A program made the translations under genes and the position numbers. 64,000 bases of DNA from the NCBI RefSeq assembly GCF_901933205.1, contig NC_044573.1, positions 50,153,493-50,217,492 on the forward strand, read 5' to 3'. The DNA is from Camarhynchus parvulus (Eukaryota > Chordata > Aves > Passeriformes > Thraupidae). The notes under the pieces were generated by a model, which did no database searches, was not told where the DNA came from, and saw only the letters and a program-made list of their open reading frames with translations. Positions 12,120 through 23,499 of this stretch are shown in pieces. Numbering within the stretch: position 1 is the first letter of the stretch; each line of letters starts with the position of its first letter.

Positions 12120-12262
12120 CTGACACAAGGCTGGTTTCCTTTTGCTGCAGAGTGGGAAAATTTGTGAAATCTTTGTCAAATTTGTGGGATAGGAAAAATG
12201 GAAAGGCAGCAAGTGGAAGAAAAAAGGAATAAAGTTCCTGGCTTCTAGTCCCCAGGCTACCA
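12120..12262 (-). repeat. Possible MIR-like CORE-SINE remnant
   Basis: TTCCTGGCTTCTAGTCCCCA followed by GGCTACCAAG resembles the reverse complement of the MIR 5' region (TGGTTAGAGC / GGACTGGGAGTC-type words). The upstream GGCAGCAAGTGGAAG fits the adjacent segment. It is diverged, with moderate to low certainty. Confidence 0.35.
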
Positions 12263-13920
12263 AGCCAGCCATAGCAGTGTGACTGGGTCACTGGCATTAG
12301 CATGTTCACATGGTTACTTTGGTGGAGAGCAGCAGTAAACACACAGTGCTGTCTGCACCATGCGTAGCAGGCAGAGAAAGTGTTTTGGCAGGTGGAAAGA
12401 ATGGGCCCATCAGCTGCATAAATCTGTTTGTTGCACTCTGTACTATAACTAATACAATGGGCTGCTACTCTCTTTGTAGAAGATGACAATCTTGAAGACA
12501 AGTAGTTGCCATGTTTCTGTCTCCTTAGCATTTCATTACACACAGAGTATCTTCTGCTTGGGTATGTATTGAAAGGAAGAGAAACCACAAAGCAATCAGC
12601 ATCTGGTTATTTCTGCTTATCAGAAGTTTGTGGTGATTCCAAAAAAGACCCAAAATTTGCCCCGACCTCTACTCCTGGAAAGCATTGACTGTTATCTTTT
12701 GCTTATAATTTATTGTGGGTCTGCATTATGCCAAAATATGATCTAATTAGGGATAGAATAATTTGAAATTTCTGCATTTGTACAAACACGAATACCTGCC
12801 TTCATATCTGGATTTAGCCACATTTTATCTACATTGTATCTATGGATTGGTGTATTTATGTTTGTGTGAGCGTGTGTTATGAAGGAGTGTGTGTGCATTT
12901 CAAATTGGTGTGTATGTGAGGAGGCAGTTTTATAAGCATACCTAACATGGTATAAAATATACTGCTACATAAATCACAGGAAAGAATTCCATCTCTAAAT
13001 TAAAGTACACTCCAGAAAGAGCAATTATTGCCTCTAAAATGTTTCTGTTAAATTCATGAGACACCATACAATTTTATTCATGTTATCATCTACGATTGCC
13101 TGAAAGTGTAAAAAAAATAATCTTAGCCACTAGCAGAGAAATGTGCAAAATACTGTCAAAGGAGTGGCAAAGGTCATTTCTATTGCCTGCCTTTTTATGT
13201 GTTCCATTTTTGTCTTTTTTTTTCTCATTGCAGTTTGTTTGTGTACATTGCAAAACTTTAATGGAAGAAAATATTAGGGGGGCAAAATAAATATAAAGAA
13301 ACAGACTGCTGTACAACAGTGCTGAGCTGGTATTTCCATGAATGATGTTAGACTCGTGTTTAGAATAGAAATTCAGAAGGCCCACAAACAGAAGGTTTGC
13401 AGAAATGCTTTTCTCCTTTTCTCTCTCTTTTACACTTGATACATTTTAAAATTAACATATATTTCTGTGTAGTTTGATAAATGTGTTATCATTAAGCACA
13501 GCAGTACTGATTCTGTGAGGCACAGAAAGGAGAAGCCTTGGAACAGCTGGACCATACATTTTCTTTGTTGCTGTAGATGGCCCATTGCTCTGTGCATGGG
13601 ATTTTGTTTGTGCAGGTTCAAATTCCAAACTCGATTGCTTAACCCCTACAGTAATAGCAACTGATTAGAGTTTAACACAGCAATAACAACATTTCCATAT
13701 GCAGGTGCCTGACATCAGGCATGACAGCTCCATTTGAGATCCCTAAGAAAAGGTACCATTTTCCAGAGATGGCAGCAAGCATTTGCAGCTTTTGTTGAAT
13801 TCAGTTGTATCAGCATGTCCTTCATTTCTCTGAGAAGGAGAAGCCCTTAACTCTGGTTAATCAGTTGAAATATTATCTTCTCAGTAAAGTGTCTTAAATT
13901 CAGATGTGCTTTTCTTGTTC

Positions 13921-14013
13921 AGAATCAGGCTTAGCAAAATGCATAAATAAATGTGGAGGTAAAAGGCAAGACTGAATATAATCAGATACTTAAGTGCTTT
14001 GCTGTATAAGGGC
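13921..14013. repeat. Ancient MITE-like repeat with inverted ends
   Basis: The left end GAATCAGGCTTAGCAAAATG is matched, in inverted form, by the right end ACTTAAGTGCTTTGCTGTAT. The AGCAAA and TTTGCT cores pair, as do the flanking AAT and TTAAG-type words. The right end is the same motif class as the repeat at 9914-9988. It is probably a decayed nonautonomous DNA element of about 93 bases. Confidence 0.45.
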
Positions 14014-14838
14014 ACCACATCTTATACATCTATTTTGTTGAGTTAGTCCCTAATTGTCGGTTATGCCTGCCTTAAAATGAGATTTACAACTGTTCTGGCA
14101 AGGTTTAAAGGCAGTGTAGTTTAATTTCTATAGTTACTTCTTTACTTTTTTTTGCTAGAAGTTTGCTTTCTCCCTTCTTCCTGCAAGACTCCTTCTAGCA
14201 GTAAAGAAAATGCCATGTGAAGTATGAGCACAGTCCTTGAATGAATACTTTACTCCTTGAGATAAGGAAAAACATTGTAAGTAATATGTGATGGATAAGC
14301 TGACCTCTGTAAAAAATCCAAAGTGTTCCTGTTTCCAACTAAAATACCACTCAGTAGGTGATGGTGCAGTTTTTTATCCCTCACAAGAGTCTGCATAGTT
14401 GCAAAGCTACAAAAGCAAAAAACAGTGTAGAAAAGCTGACATTACAGTTAGAAGCTGCACCTCCTGTGCAGATGCAGAAATGATACCAAGTAGAGTTTGT
14501 GCAAAAACCATGTGAGCCTTTCCCCAGAGGTTGCTGCAGAAGTGGGGTGAAATGGTAGCTGAAACAAGGGTGTTACTGGGCAGTGCCTGAGTGCCAGGCA
14601 GTGCCAGCTGGACTGCCAGGACCACAGCCAAGAGAGGAAACAAGGTGTTGTACACAAAATATTTCCATCAAGAAGGCAGAAATTCCTGAAATCTCCATAT
14701 GTTGAATGGTCTTAGGAGAGTTCCAGCATAATTTGTGAGATCAGAAGCTTTAAACTTCCAGAGTTTTTAGATGTTTAGACTAACTGGACACTAGAACCCC
14801 TGGGCTCCTTTTATAGGCCAGAACAAAACACTCCAATA

Positions 14839-14854
14839 CATATATATATATATA
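14839..14854. repeat. (TA)n microsatellite
   Basis: About eight uninterrupted TA units. Confidence 0.9.
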
Positions 14855-15769
14855 TTCCAAATAATAGAAATTGCTTGCTTAGTAGCAACAGTGTATTTCA
14901 AGGCATTTTCATGTTTATTTCAACTATAGAGAAGCTTAGATCTGGGCAGGCAACCTATTCCCAGCCCTTTGAAACTGTTTATAGTTGAAATTGTTTTTCC
15001 TGTTGGAACAAACCCAATGTACTTTTAGATTTTTTCATGGAGAGAAAGCACATCACTGAACTGTTAAAAGCCTGCTCATAGTGACTTAAATCGGGTACCC
15101 TACAAAACTCAGTAGGGATTATTTGGGCTGGAATTTGTTTATTTGAGTTCTGGACAATCCATGTATGAACTTGTGGAACTGATGTACTCTGTCTCCAGTG
15201 TTTTTATGATTAAAAAGACAGGGAGAAAATTATACCTCAGAAAAATCACTGTTTACAACTGATGTCCCAAAATGAGTTGAATCCCTGTAGTGGAGACTAC
15301 CACATACCACTCAAATCGTTTTGTCTACTGAAATTTCTGGCTTTCCTGCCCACCTACCTAGCCAGCAAATATGACTGGCACATTTCAGCACCGGTGTAGA
15401 ATCAAGGTATCAGAAACTCCATATTTGCTTTGACCTGGTCCTGGGCAGCTCTGATTTCTGACATGACAAAGCCCCAGATTCCTTAAATTAGCATTGGCTT
15501 CTGACTCAGACACTCCTACCTTCTCCCTGACCTGCAAACACTAGCTTAGGCCAGCCAAATCCCCTTCCTACCAATATACCTCTAAAAAAAAAAGTCTAAA
15601 AAAATAAATAACAATTTCTCTGTTTGCCCCCCAGTAAAATAGTTTTGTCAGTCTGCATTTCACAGGCCTTTATGAAAGGGACTTTCTTTTAACTGTGACT
15701 TGTACAAGCGACTACATGCATAATTTCTGTTTGATAAACAGTAAAAACAATGCTAAAATTAAAACATTC

Positions 15770-16150
15770 TTTTTGTCAGCATATGTAGCTGGAATGCTGA
15801 AGGCTGTTCTTCTAGTAGGGAGAGATCTTGCACACATTTATTTATCTGGTTAAACTTTGCGGCTCATTTTTAAAGCCAGCAACTTCTCAACCCCAAGCAG
15901 CAGAGCACAAGTAAAGGCAGATGGTCGAATGAAGCAGAAAGACTGACTATAAAAAGCTCAGCCTTTCAATAATGTTGCTGCCTCCCAGTTTTTTCATACA
16001 AATCTCTCCATTTTGCCTTCCAGAGCCTCACAATTAAAATTCTATTCTGCCTGTCTAATCAAGACAGCAAATCTATTGAGTTGCATAATGCTGGGGATAA
16101 TCAAGGAAGGATGTGACATGAATCCATTTTTCTTTACAGGTAGAAAATGA
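15770..16150. other. Candidate conserved noncoding element
   Basis: A 380-base stretch has enhancer-like texture. It contains homeodomain-type AATTAAAATT near 16034, GTCTAATCAAGACAG near 16053, GATAATCAAGG near 16096, GCATAATGC near 16084, and a run of balanced unique sequence without frame bias. It is the first of several such stretches between 15.7 and 24 kb. Conservation is inferred, and an alignment to other amniotes would decide it. Confidence 0.4.
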
Positions 16151-18687
16151 AATATTTTCTCTCTTCCCCTGAAAACAGATGGGTGGCTGAGGAATTTTTA
16201 TTTGGCCTATCTTCTCCCTCTTGTTCCCTTCTACCTTTGGCACCAGCCATTCACTGCTGAGTAGATCTGCTTATTAGGGACCACTGGCATGGGGGCAAAC
16301 AGGTTTCAGTGGTGACGGTACCTTAGTGGTGTGGGACACAGGCACTGCATGTGGCTCTAGATGCTAGTAGATTTAAGTGGTGGTGTTAATTGCCTCACTG
16401 CCCACCCCTTTACTTTAAGGTTATTTTTCCAGTAGTCTGGAGAACTGAATAAAATGTGTATTTGTTCCCTAGTTTGCTGTAGCTAAACCCTGTTTATTAA
16501 TGTACCCTGAAATCCCTTCTGTACCTCCTCTAATTCATGTTTACATCCTTTAGGGCTGGTCTGGGCCCTTGAGAAGAAAACAGGGGCTTGCAGGATTTGA
16601 CCCTGCAGTCTGTGGGCTCTCACAGTGAAGTGGCCAAATGTAACTCTGGAGCGAGGGCACGTCACTCCCTCTCAGCTGTTTGAAGAGGAGCTGTATGAGC
16701 TTGTGCAATGACTGAAATTGGCACGTAGCTTCCTATCCACCAGTAAATCCCTGAGCATCGAGGTGAACAGGCAGACTACTTTTTGTGTGAAGTCAGAGAG
16801 GGAATCAACCCAACTGAGCTGAATTGGTTTGTAACCCAATCACGCTTAATTTGGTTAGAGGAAAAACAAGGCCCATGGAGTTTCAACCTTGCTCCTGTGC
16901 AACATCAGGAATCTGATTTGTGCCGATCTCATAATCGGGTGCAGACAACAAGGAAAACAAGTCCTTGCAGTGGTTTCTTTACTGAGCCTAACAAACCACA
17001 TCTGATAAGCTATATAATTTGCTACAGCAATTTGTGCCAAAAATAAAAGGCACAGCCCTACAGTACAGCACGTTTCTGAGAAAAACAGAACACCACCTCT
17101 TGCCTTTGCAGCATCTTTCTCTTTCTTTTGCTCTCTCAGTGAGCCTGAGCAGATGCCTTCCATCCTGAATGACTGCCTCTGTGTTGCTGTGCCTTGCCCT
17201 GCTCCCCAAAGTGATTTTGGCTTCCTTCTTCCCTGCAGGACGATCCAAGGTGATGGCACTAGCAGGGTTAGGAAATGATGACAGTATCTTGATGACTTCA
17301 ACAGAGAAAGTTGTTTCTTGGCTGAGTGGCCCTGACTAGAGGGGAGGAAGCTGAAGATCTGAATCATCAAGTAACAAGCTATACAACCTTTTATAAAAGA
17401 ACCCAGGCATTTTTGTTGTTGTTGTTGATGATTTGACAATTATTCTAATATTGCAAGAAATGTGTCTCTTTTTAGTTCAGTGACCAGAAAAGGAACTGGT
17501 TCTTCATGTGTATTTTATGTATCAGGCCGCTAATGGAGAAAAAAAGTTCTTATGTTTTGTTGTTTTTTTTTTTTGGGGGGTGTATGTCTTTTCTTTGTCC
17601 TGTTGCTTACAGAGAGAGAGAGAGGGAAAGAAAAAAAAGCAAACAATACAAAGTTCTGAAGAATGCAAGCTGTCAGTTGTGCTGTGGAATAACTTGGAGG
17701 TTAAATGTGAATCCCTGCAGTATATTTTCTAATTTGGATTTTGCCAAGGTTACCTTAAAAACCTTAATGCTTTTTGCAGTGTTTACAGCAAAAACTGCAG
17801 ATGTGGTTCTTGGTTATTAAAGGGAAAGCATATGAGAGGGAGGTGGACTAAGAGGAAAGGAGAATGAAAGGTCAATGATTTTAATTCTACCTCGCTGAAT
17901 TCCAAAGTTTGAAGGGATATATTTGCTTGAAAGGTCATGCTATGGAAGGTAAGCACCCTGAAAGCAGCGTGTTCAGGGTTGCACAGTGGAAATAAACAAC
18001 AAGGTAACTTGCCGGGATGTTTGCGTGTCAAAGGTGACAAAAAACCTGCCTTTTTTCAAAGCCTCTCAGCCCTCTGCAAACTCACTGGCATCAGGACTGG
18101 AGTTTAAAGGCAACACACTGGTGTTTGCTTTAACTCCTTAGACAAAAGCCCTATCCAGAGGCCAGCAAGATTTCACTCCTTACTGAAAACAACTAAAAGA
18201 GAGAGTAGCAGGCTTTGTATCAGGGCAGGACTTGAAACTTTCAGTGTTTGAGAGTTCAGTGACTTCACACTGTGTTCCCTTAAATATGAAAATTCTAGAA
18301 AAACAAATGCTGGGCACAAAGATCTGCAATGCTGACTTCGATTATGAAAATCCTTCCGATGGTAATTTTGAGGCTAAATATATCATACTTTGGTCCTTTG
18401 CTTGCACATAACCCAGCACAACAGATTCCAAATTTATGACTATTGCCTCTGAGCACTGCTACGACACAACAGTATCAGGATACTGATAACGTTATTTATT
18501 CTTCAGTTAAAGCTGCATGGAAGGAGTGAGATCCTTCAAGTCAAGTATCAAGAAAGTTTTCCTTTAACAGCCACCCCTCCTCTCTGCCCCCCTGGCCAAC
18601 TCTTGCATGGTTCATTAATGGATTTTAACTACATAAGAGTACTGGAAGGAAGGAAAGTTCTTACAGGCAAGGACGATGGAGGCGCAC
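16151..18687. other. Intergenic or intronic DNA, no gene recognised
   Basis: The longest open frame of the window, 194 codons on the minus strand (16855-17439), lies here. Its Gln run comes from a (GTT)n repeat near 17413-17428 and no domain is recognisable, so I do not call it a gene. A T12-G6 homopolymer junction lies at about 17563-17580 and a (GA)n repeat at 17611-17624. Confidence 0.5.
17611..17624. repeat. (GA)n microsatellite
   Basis: Seven AG/GA units, followed by a purine-rich stretch of G, A and A-run sequence to about 17640. Confidence 0.85.
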
Positions 18688-18786
18688 GACAGAATAAGTG
18701 ACTTATACAAGGTCATGCAGGAAACCTGATGCTGTGCCAAGAACAGAGTGTAAGTTCCTTGAGTTCTAGTTAAGCTCTTTGTCCAT
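18688..18786 (-). repeat. MIR-like CORE-SINE fragment
   Basis: AATAAGTGACTTATACAAGG, TCATGCAGGAAACCTGATGC, TGTGCCAAGAACAGAG and TTCCTTGAGTTCTAGTTAAG follow the reverse complement of the MIR body from the CCTTGGGCAAGTCACTTA region to its 5' part. This is one of the clearest MIR-like matches in the window. Confidence 0.55.
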
Positions 18787-18834
18787 TTACCCATCCTCCT
18801 GCCAGCTTGCCTAAGCCAAATAAACAACAACAGC

Positions 18835-18854
18835 CACACACACACGCACACGTG
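18835..18854. repeat. (CA)n microsatellite, imperfect
   Basis: CA units interrupted by CG steps, immediately after the MIR-like element. Confidence 0.8.
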
Positions 18855-18939
18855 CACCTACGTATGTGTGCACACATTACAGGACAGTATTCCTGCAAAC
18901 AAACTCAAATGTTCGGAAGCAGCAGGCAAAGCGTGCTTG

Positions 18940-19440
18940 TGCACCTTTAGATTAAGCAGCCCTGTCTGTATGCATTCTAATGCATGGTGCTTAAACAAAC
19001 CCAACAGTTTAAAACTGCAGCCCGTTGAGCATATGGGCAGTGCAGTCTTTGAAAGGATTTTCATCTGGCAACATCTTGGTGGAATATGGCTCATCCCAGG
19101 AATAAAGCACACTGGGTTTTAAGTGATTTCTCCCAAGTGCATGGGGAACAAGGGCTTTTGAAGGAATTATCACTAGAGTATTTTAACGCAAGAAACAGCT
19201 GATTTAGCCCTTGCCTCATTGTCAGAAATCTTTACTTGAGGCTGAAAAGTAGCACAAGCATTGTTAGACTGAACCATTATAGTCTGGCAGACACAAGCAA
19301 TGGTAAACAGGATTGTATAATGGTGTCAGCAGCTTCAGGAGTTAGCTGGTGCTACTCAGTCTATATTTAATTGTACAGCGAGTTTGACTGTCTGATTAGG
19401 CTCTATCCCTGTATGTATCCCAGCAAACAGCTGAAATATT
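18940..19440. other. Candidate conserved noncoding element
   Basis: Unique, well-mixed sequence with repeated homeodomain- and SOX-like words: TCTAATGCATGG near 18976, AACAAACCC near 18994, GGTAAACAGGATTG near 19301 (forkhead-like), and ATTTAATTG near 19364. It is flanked by AT-rich and purine-rich DNA. Part of the 15.7-24 kb cluster; the call rests on texture alone. Confidence 0.35.
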
Positions 19441-19699
19441 GTCTCCTGCCTTAAATGAGAGGAGGATCAGGCTTTAAAGAAAGGGGCTCTTATTTTTTTG
19501 CAAAGCTGTACTCAATGAGCATGTTTTGGAAATACATCAGCATGACCTTTCAGCATTGTGCCAAAAAATGGGAAAAAAAGGGAAAGACTTTGGGAACTGC
19601 CAACCAGGAAACATTGTTTTGTTTGTTTAAAAAAGAAAACCAGAAACCCGTCCAAGAATTTTTGTGTAAGTTAGAGGCTAAGTCACTCTCCTTTATAAT

Positions 19700-20130
19700 C
19701 ACTCATCTTTTTCTGGATACTGTATTTTCAGTGAGGGTAGATAAAATCTGGCAACATGCTCATTGGCTCTGTGTTTGGATTCAGTCCCCTTGACACTCAT
19801 CTGCCTCCATAAACTTTCATCTCTTAAACTCAAAGCAAGTTCACCCAGGAAAGGAAAAAGAGGGAAGGGGGCTGGGGCGAAGGCTGGCGAACTGCACAAT
19901 AAAAATCCAAACTGCAGCTTTTGCCATTCCTCAATGAAGAAAACATTAGCAATGGCCAAGAAGTGCAATAAAATGCCATAAATCACCCAGCTTTTATTTC
20001 CTGTATGTGAGCACTACATAAAGATGAATTTCTGGCAATGTCTAGATACGCATAGGTTTTGCAATTGTGATTATTTCTTCAGGTTGAGTAATTTCAAAAC
20101 ATGCGCAGAGAGTGAATTGAAGAGAGACCA
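19700..20130. other. Candidate conserved noncoding element
   Basis: Contains GCACAATAAAAATCC near 19892, GTGCAATAAAATGCCATAAA near 19963 (CDX/HOX-like ATAAA words) and GCAATTGTGATTATTTC near 20060. The AT-rich homeodomain words are spaced in balanced unique sequence, with an internal G-rich segment at 19855-19885. Short frames on both strands show no domain. Confidence 0.35.
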
Positions 20131-20439
20131 AAAGGTGAAAAGCTGTATGTACTACTCCTTCCCCCTGCTCCCTTCCCCCTGTGCTGGCTGTTTTGCAGCG
20201 TCAGCCTTCCATGCATCATCAGCTCTCCACAAGCGGTGGAAATCCCCTCCCTAGAAGTCAGAGCCCTTGTGCAAAGCCATAGGATTTGGCTATCCCAAAT
20301 GCATTCTGGTGCATTTCTTACTCTCCTCCTCCCCCCTGTTTACATTCCAGCTCATTTATCATTTTCCATGGGAAAGAAAGAGATACTAGCAGGTATAACA
20401 AGAGACCCTTTAAATATTTCCTGATTCCTGCTTGCTAAT

Positions 20440-20760
20440 GGGACCCTGAAACTGTGTTTTAGAGAGGTTCTCACACTATGCACTTTTAATAGCAGCATAA
20501 CTTTTATTGAAGTTTTGTTAAAGTGGGAAAAAAAGTTTAAAATAAATTATAAATTCTTTTAACACTAATTGCTAATGTAAAGTGGAATAACTGCCATTTT
20601 ATTAAACACAAGCAAGTCTGACAAACCCAGACTTCCAATTTTACTTGGAGCTTGGTAATTTTTCTTAGGTGACTGTTCAAATGGTTTAGATCCCAATTTA
20701 ATTCACTTTAAGGCTTATTTTAATTTCATACATAATTAGAGGTACTTTTCTTCATGTTAA
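20440..20760. other. Candidate conserved noncoding element
   Basis: A 320-base AT-rich but non-repetitive block contains AACACTAATTGCTAATG near 20561, CCAATTTAATTC near 20693 and ACATAATTAGAGG near 20730. Clustered TAATT words are typical of homeodomain-bound vertebrate enhancers. Boundaries are approximate. Confidence 0.35.
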
Positions 20761-20901
20761 ACATACCTGATGTCACAGAATGATAACAGAATCTGCAACA
20801 GCCAGTTGGGACATTAATGTGACATATTAAATGGGTCATATTAAAACACCTCCCAACATTTTGTGCCCCCTAAAGCTTAACCAGTTACCTAGTAAGTACT
20901 A

Positions 20902-20993
20902 AGCCAAATTCTGCCTCAGTGACACATATGCAGCCAGCCTCCCCTGACCTTAATGACAGTTCTGTGCCTATGTCTAAGGGCAGAATTTGACCC
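20902..20993. repeat. Ancient MITE-like repeat with inverted ends
   Basis: The left end GCCAAATTCTGCC is repeated in inverted form at the right end as GGGCAGAATTTGACC. The two arms pair over about 12 bases across a 92-base unit. GGCAGAATTTGGCC-type ends mark an old palindromic repeat family widespread in sauropsid DNA. Confidence 0.55.
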
Positions 20994-21433
20994 ATTTTTT
21001 CCCAGGGTGGTAATGGGCTCAGATGCATCTTCCTTCTCCTATTTTGCTCTGCTGATGGATGAGCGCAGCACACCAGCACAAACAATCGTGGTATAGATCC
21101 TAAACATAAATGCGATGTTAATTTCAAGGTCTATTAGCAACACCACGAAAAAAAATAAATGTTTGACAGGACAAAATCTGCAGGGGAAAAGAAAACATTA
21201 TTCTCAAGCTTCAGGGAGGTTATTATTACAAACAATGGAGAATCGATAAATTATATTTAACACTATTAAAGGCAGTTGACAGTGTTCCTTTGAGCGAGCA
21301 CACCGAGGTCCCGAACACCGTGTGACTGCTGCCCCAGTGCCCAGAGCTTTCTAACTCCCCATCGGGTCACGTTGGGAACACTCTGCACAGCATTTGTGGA
21401 AGAGCTGCTGGGAAGTGCCCTGTGCTGAGCGCG

Positions 21434-21455
21434 CACACACACACACACACACACA
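21434..21455. repeat. (CA)n microsatellite
   Basis: About eleven CA units with no interruption. Confidence 0.92.
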
Positions 21456-22333
21456 TCAATAAACTGAAACACAGCCTGCCCCCCCACCCCCCGAGCTTGT
21501 TATGCTTAATTTCTGAGTTGGTGAAGTGGGCTGCTGCACACTCTCGGGGCTGTTTTTTGTTTCGTTTGAAAGCAAGTGGAAAGGCAAAAGCAAACAGGGT
21601 TTTGGCTACGAAAGGATGACCTTCCTTGTAAAGAATTTAAGTCTTTTTAACTTCAGAGGGGAATGAGGCAGGAATGCTGTTTGTATCTGAACACTAGCAT
21701 GGTGAAGGGGAGTGGGGGCAGGGAAGCGGCATCTTCCTCCTATCACTTCGGTGCTTTCAAAGATCCCCATTTCCCAGAAGTACTTCTGTAGCAGGATAAT
21801 ATAATTATTAGCAGCTGTTAAAACAAACAACAAACAAAAACAAAAAGCTCCGGCCAGGACTGGCATGTCTGCACATGCCTGAATGCTCTGAGCGCTGCAC
21901 GGAGAGCTCCAGAGAGGCCCCTTTCCCTTGCACCGCTCGGATTCAGGCCTGGTGCAGGCCGAGCGCGGAACAGCAGGGCGAGGACGGCGGCCAGAGGCAT
22001 TTATTCTCATCCATTCACGTTATGAATGCCGAGCACTCCTCCATTTGATGAGTGGAGCATTGATTCTTTCGCTTCTCGAACACGCTCTCCCATAAACAAA
22101 GGGCAGAAGAGATGACTTATTTCAGATTTAGAGAAACACGGGGGTAGCAAATGAAACAACAGAAGGTGCAAATGCAGAAACTTCCCCGCTTTTAAAGAGG
22201 AATATGGGGAGAGGGGCAGAGGGGAAGAAAGAGGCAAAATGATGGTTTGCCCCGGTGGCTTTAAAAATCTGACAAGTGGTAGGATTTCTGATCACATCTT
22301 TTGTTGTCATGTGGCTCATGTTCCTGGGATTGC

Positions 22334-22384
22334 GGGAGGGGGGGTGTGGTTTGGGGGGGATGTAGGTCTTTCTCTCTCTCTCTC
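22334..22384 (+). repeat. G-run cluster followed by (TC)n
   Basis: G runs of three, seven and seven bases (22334-22359) are followed by a (TC)n microsatellite at 22369-22384. The G runs could form a quadruplex if the long runs split. Confidence 0.6.
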
Positions 22385-22459
22385 CCTTTCTAACAAGAGC
22401 CTTCAGGGCCTTAAATTCTGGCTAAAAGTTTATAAACATGATCCTGGGAATCTGTAAAA

Positions 22460-22680
22460 TCCAAAAGCAAATAAAAGCATTCTCCCATGAGAATTGTTTA
22501 TTAAAATCACATGATTTTTAAGTAGCTCTCGTGATTCCTTAGGCCAGTTTCACGATTCCAAATGCTCAAGGTTGGCAGTATATATTCTACCTGCTCCCTG
22601 GGACTACTTTTTCTGATTAGCTGGCTCTAGGCAGCTACTTGGTCTGCAAATTCCTGTTCGGAACCCTCCGTTCATTTATT
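22460..22680. other. Candidate conserved noncoding element
   Basis: Contains ATTGTTTATTAAAATCACAT near 22493, CTCGTGATTCC near 22527, TTCTGATTAGCTGGCTC near 22611 and CGTTCATTTATTAAC near 22669. AT-rich homeodomain-like words lie close to CpGs and adjoin the CpG-rich patch. Conservation is inferred only. Confidence 0.35.
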
Positions 22681-22813
22681 AACAAGGCAGAGGGGCACAG
22701 GTAGAGAGTGTCACCCCCATGAATATGAATGCCCTGCTTGACTGATCCGAGCGGCAGGCACCAAAGCAGCAACTCGCAGCAATTTAAAACGTGACTGCCT
22801 CCAAGAGCGCGCA

Positions 22814-22848
22814 CCCTCCCTCCCTCTCTCCCTCCCTGCCTCCCTCCC
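22814..22848 (-). other. C-rich tract, strong G-quadruplex potential on minus strand
   Basis: Seven runs of exactly three C are spaced by one to five bases. The minus strand therefore has seven GGG runs, enough for several alternative quadruplexes, and the plus strand could form an i-motif. It is a degenerate (CCCT)n simple repeat in origin. It sits at the upstream edge of the 22735-23060 CpG peak. Confidence 0.75.
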
Positions 22849-23049
22849 AGCTTCGAGGATCCCATGCCCGAGCAGCGATGCCGTGTGCTAGTGCAGAGCC
22901 GCCCTGCCTTTAAGCTGGGGCTGCAGTGGCCGAGGCACAGGCACAGGTTTGGGATGTGCGGCCGGAGCTCCAGGGGAAGGCAGGCGGCATCTGGGGCAGG
23001 ACGGGCAGGAGGGTTTGAAACCGCGGTGGCAGAATGCACCGGCTCCCAT

Positions 23050-23335
23050 TCCCGAGTCTGCAGCTAAAATGAAATGCAAAATGGCACATATCGCATGCAT
23101 GTCCCCTTTGTCTGGGAGATAGAGACTTCTCTCTTTAAAGGGGCAGTACGCAAAAGCAGAGAGGTTTCTGACGCTGCTAAGATTCCTGGTGTCTTTCCAG
23201 GCTGGATAATAATTGGCAAATGTCAAAGTCTTAAACAATATTTAGTGGTAGTTAAAAATGTGACTAAACCCCGAAGGTTGGTATTAAATCCAGACAAATC
23301 CCTTTAATATACTGGGCCAAACCTGCTGTAAGTAT
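23050..23335. other. Candidate conserved noncoding element
   Basis: Includes GGCTGGATAATAATTGGCAA near 23201, AAACAATATTTAG near 23233 and CCCTTTGTCTGG near 23103 (TCF/SOX-like). Unique balanced sequence continues from the CpG peak into AT-rich DNA. A plus-strand frame of 77 codons (23074-23307) has no recognisable domain. Confidence 0.35.
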
Positions 23336-23499
23336 TTATGAAACTTTGCAGCTTGGACCCCTCTCCACTGATAATGACAGTCAGTCTTGTTATCATGGAC
23401 CTCTTCCTTTGTCCTTCCCTTGCCTGCCAGGCAAAGAAGCTCTGCCGCTTACATTTTCTTCTTGACCCTCCTTGTCCTTTTCTCAAGTGCCTCTTATGC

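Larger units (their letters stand above)
10417..15769. other. Intergenic or intronic DNA, no gene recognised
   Basis: No exon is recognised. The stretch holds a possible MIR-like remnant (12120-12262), an ancient MITE-like copy (13921-14013), a TG-rich simple region (about 12850-12920) and a (TA)n microsatellite (14839-14854). A 179-codon minus-strand frame (12049-12588) overlaps the MIR-like stretch and encodes no recognisable domain. Confidence 0.5.
21290..23060. promoter_or_regulatory. CpG-rich patch, candidate orphan promoter or enhancer
   Basis: CpG dinucleotides are far denser here than elsewhere, with two peaks at about 21850-22000 and 22735-23060. Frames across it are short (up to 134 codons on the minus strand at 21606-22010 and 22635-23039, 67 codons on the plus strand at 22864-23067) and Arg/Pro/Gly-rich, as any GC-rich frame would be. 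A C-rich tract (22814-22848) and G runs (22334-22359) lie inside. CpG-dense patches that escape deamination are usually unmethylated promoters or CpG-rich enhancers. No TATA box or splice donor is assigned, and transcription direction is unknown. Confidence 0.35.

Noticed and set aside
12049..12588. 179-codon frame, minus strand
   Set aside because: It overlaps a MIR-like stretch and shows no recognisable domain; a second frame in the same DNA (12072-12272) is equally open.
13613..13630. GGTTCAAATTCC word resembling a tRNA T-arm
   Set aside because: No matching acceptor, D or anticodon arms lie at the right spacing on this strand.
16855..17439. Longest open frame, 194 codons, minus strand
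   Set aside because: The Gln run comes from a (GTT)n repeat, the rest has no domain, signal or compositional coherence, and a frame this long is not exceptional over 64 kb on six frames.
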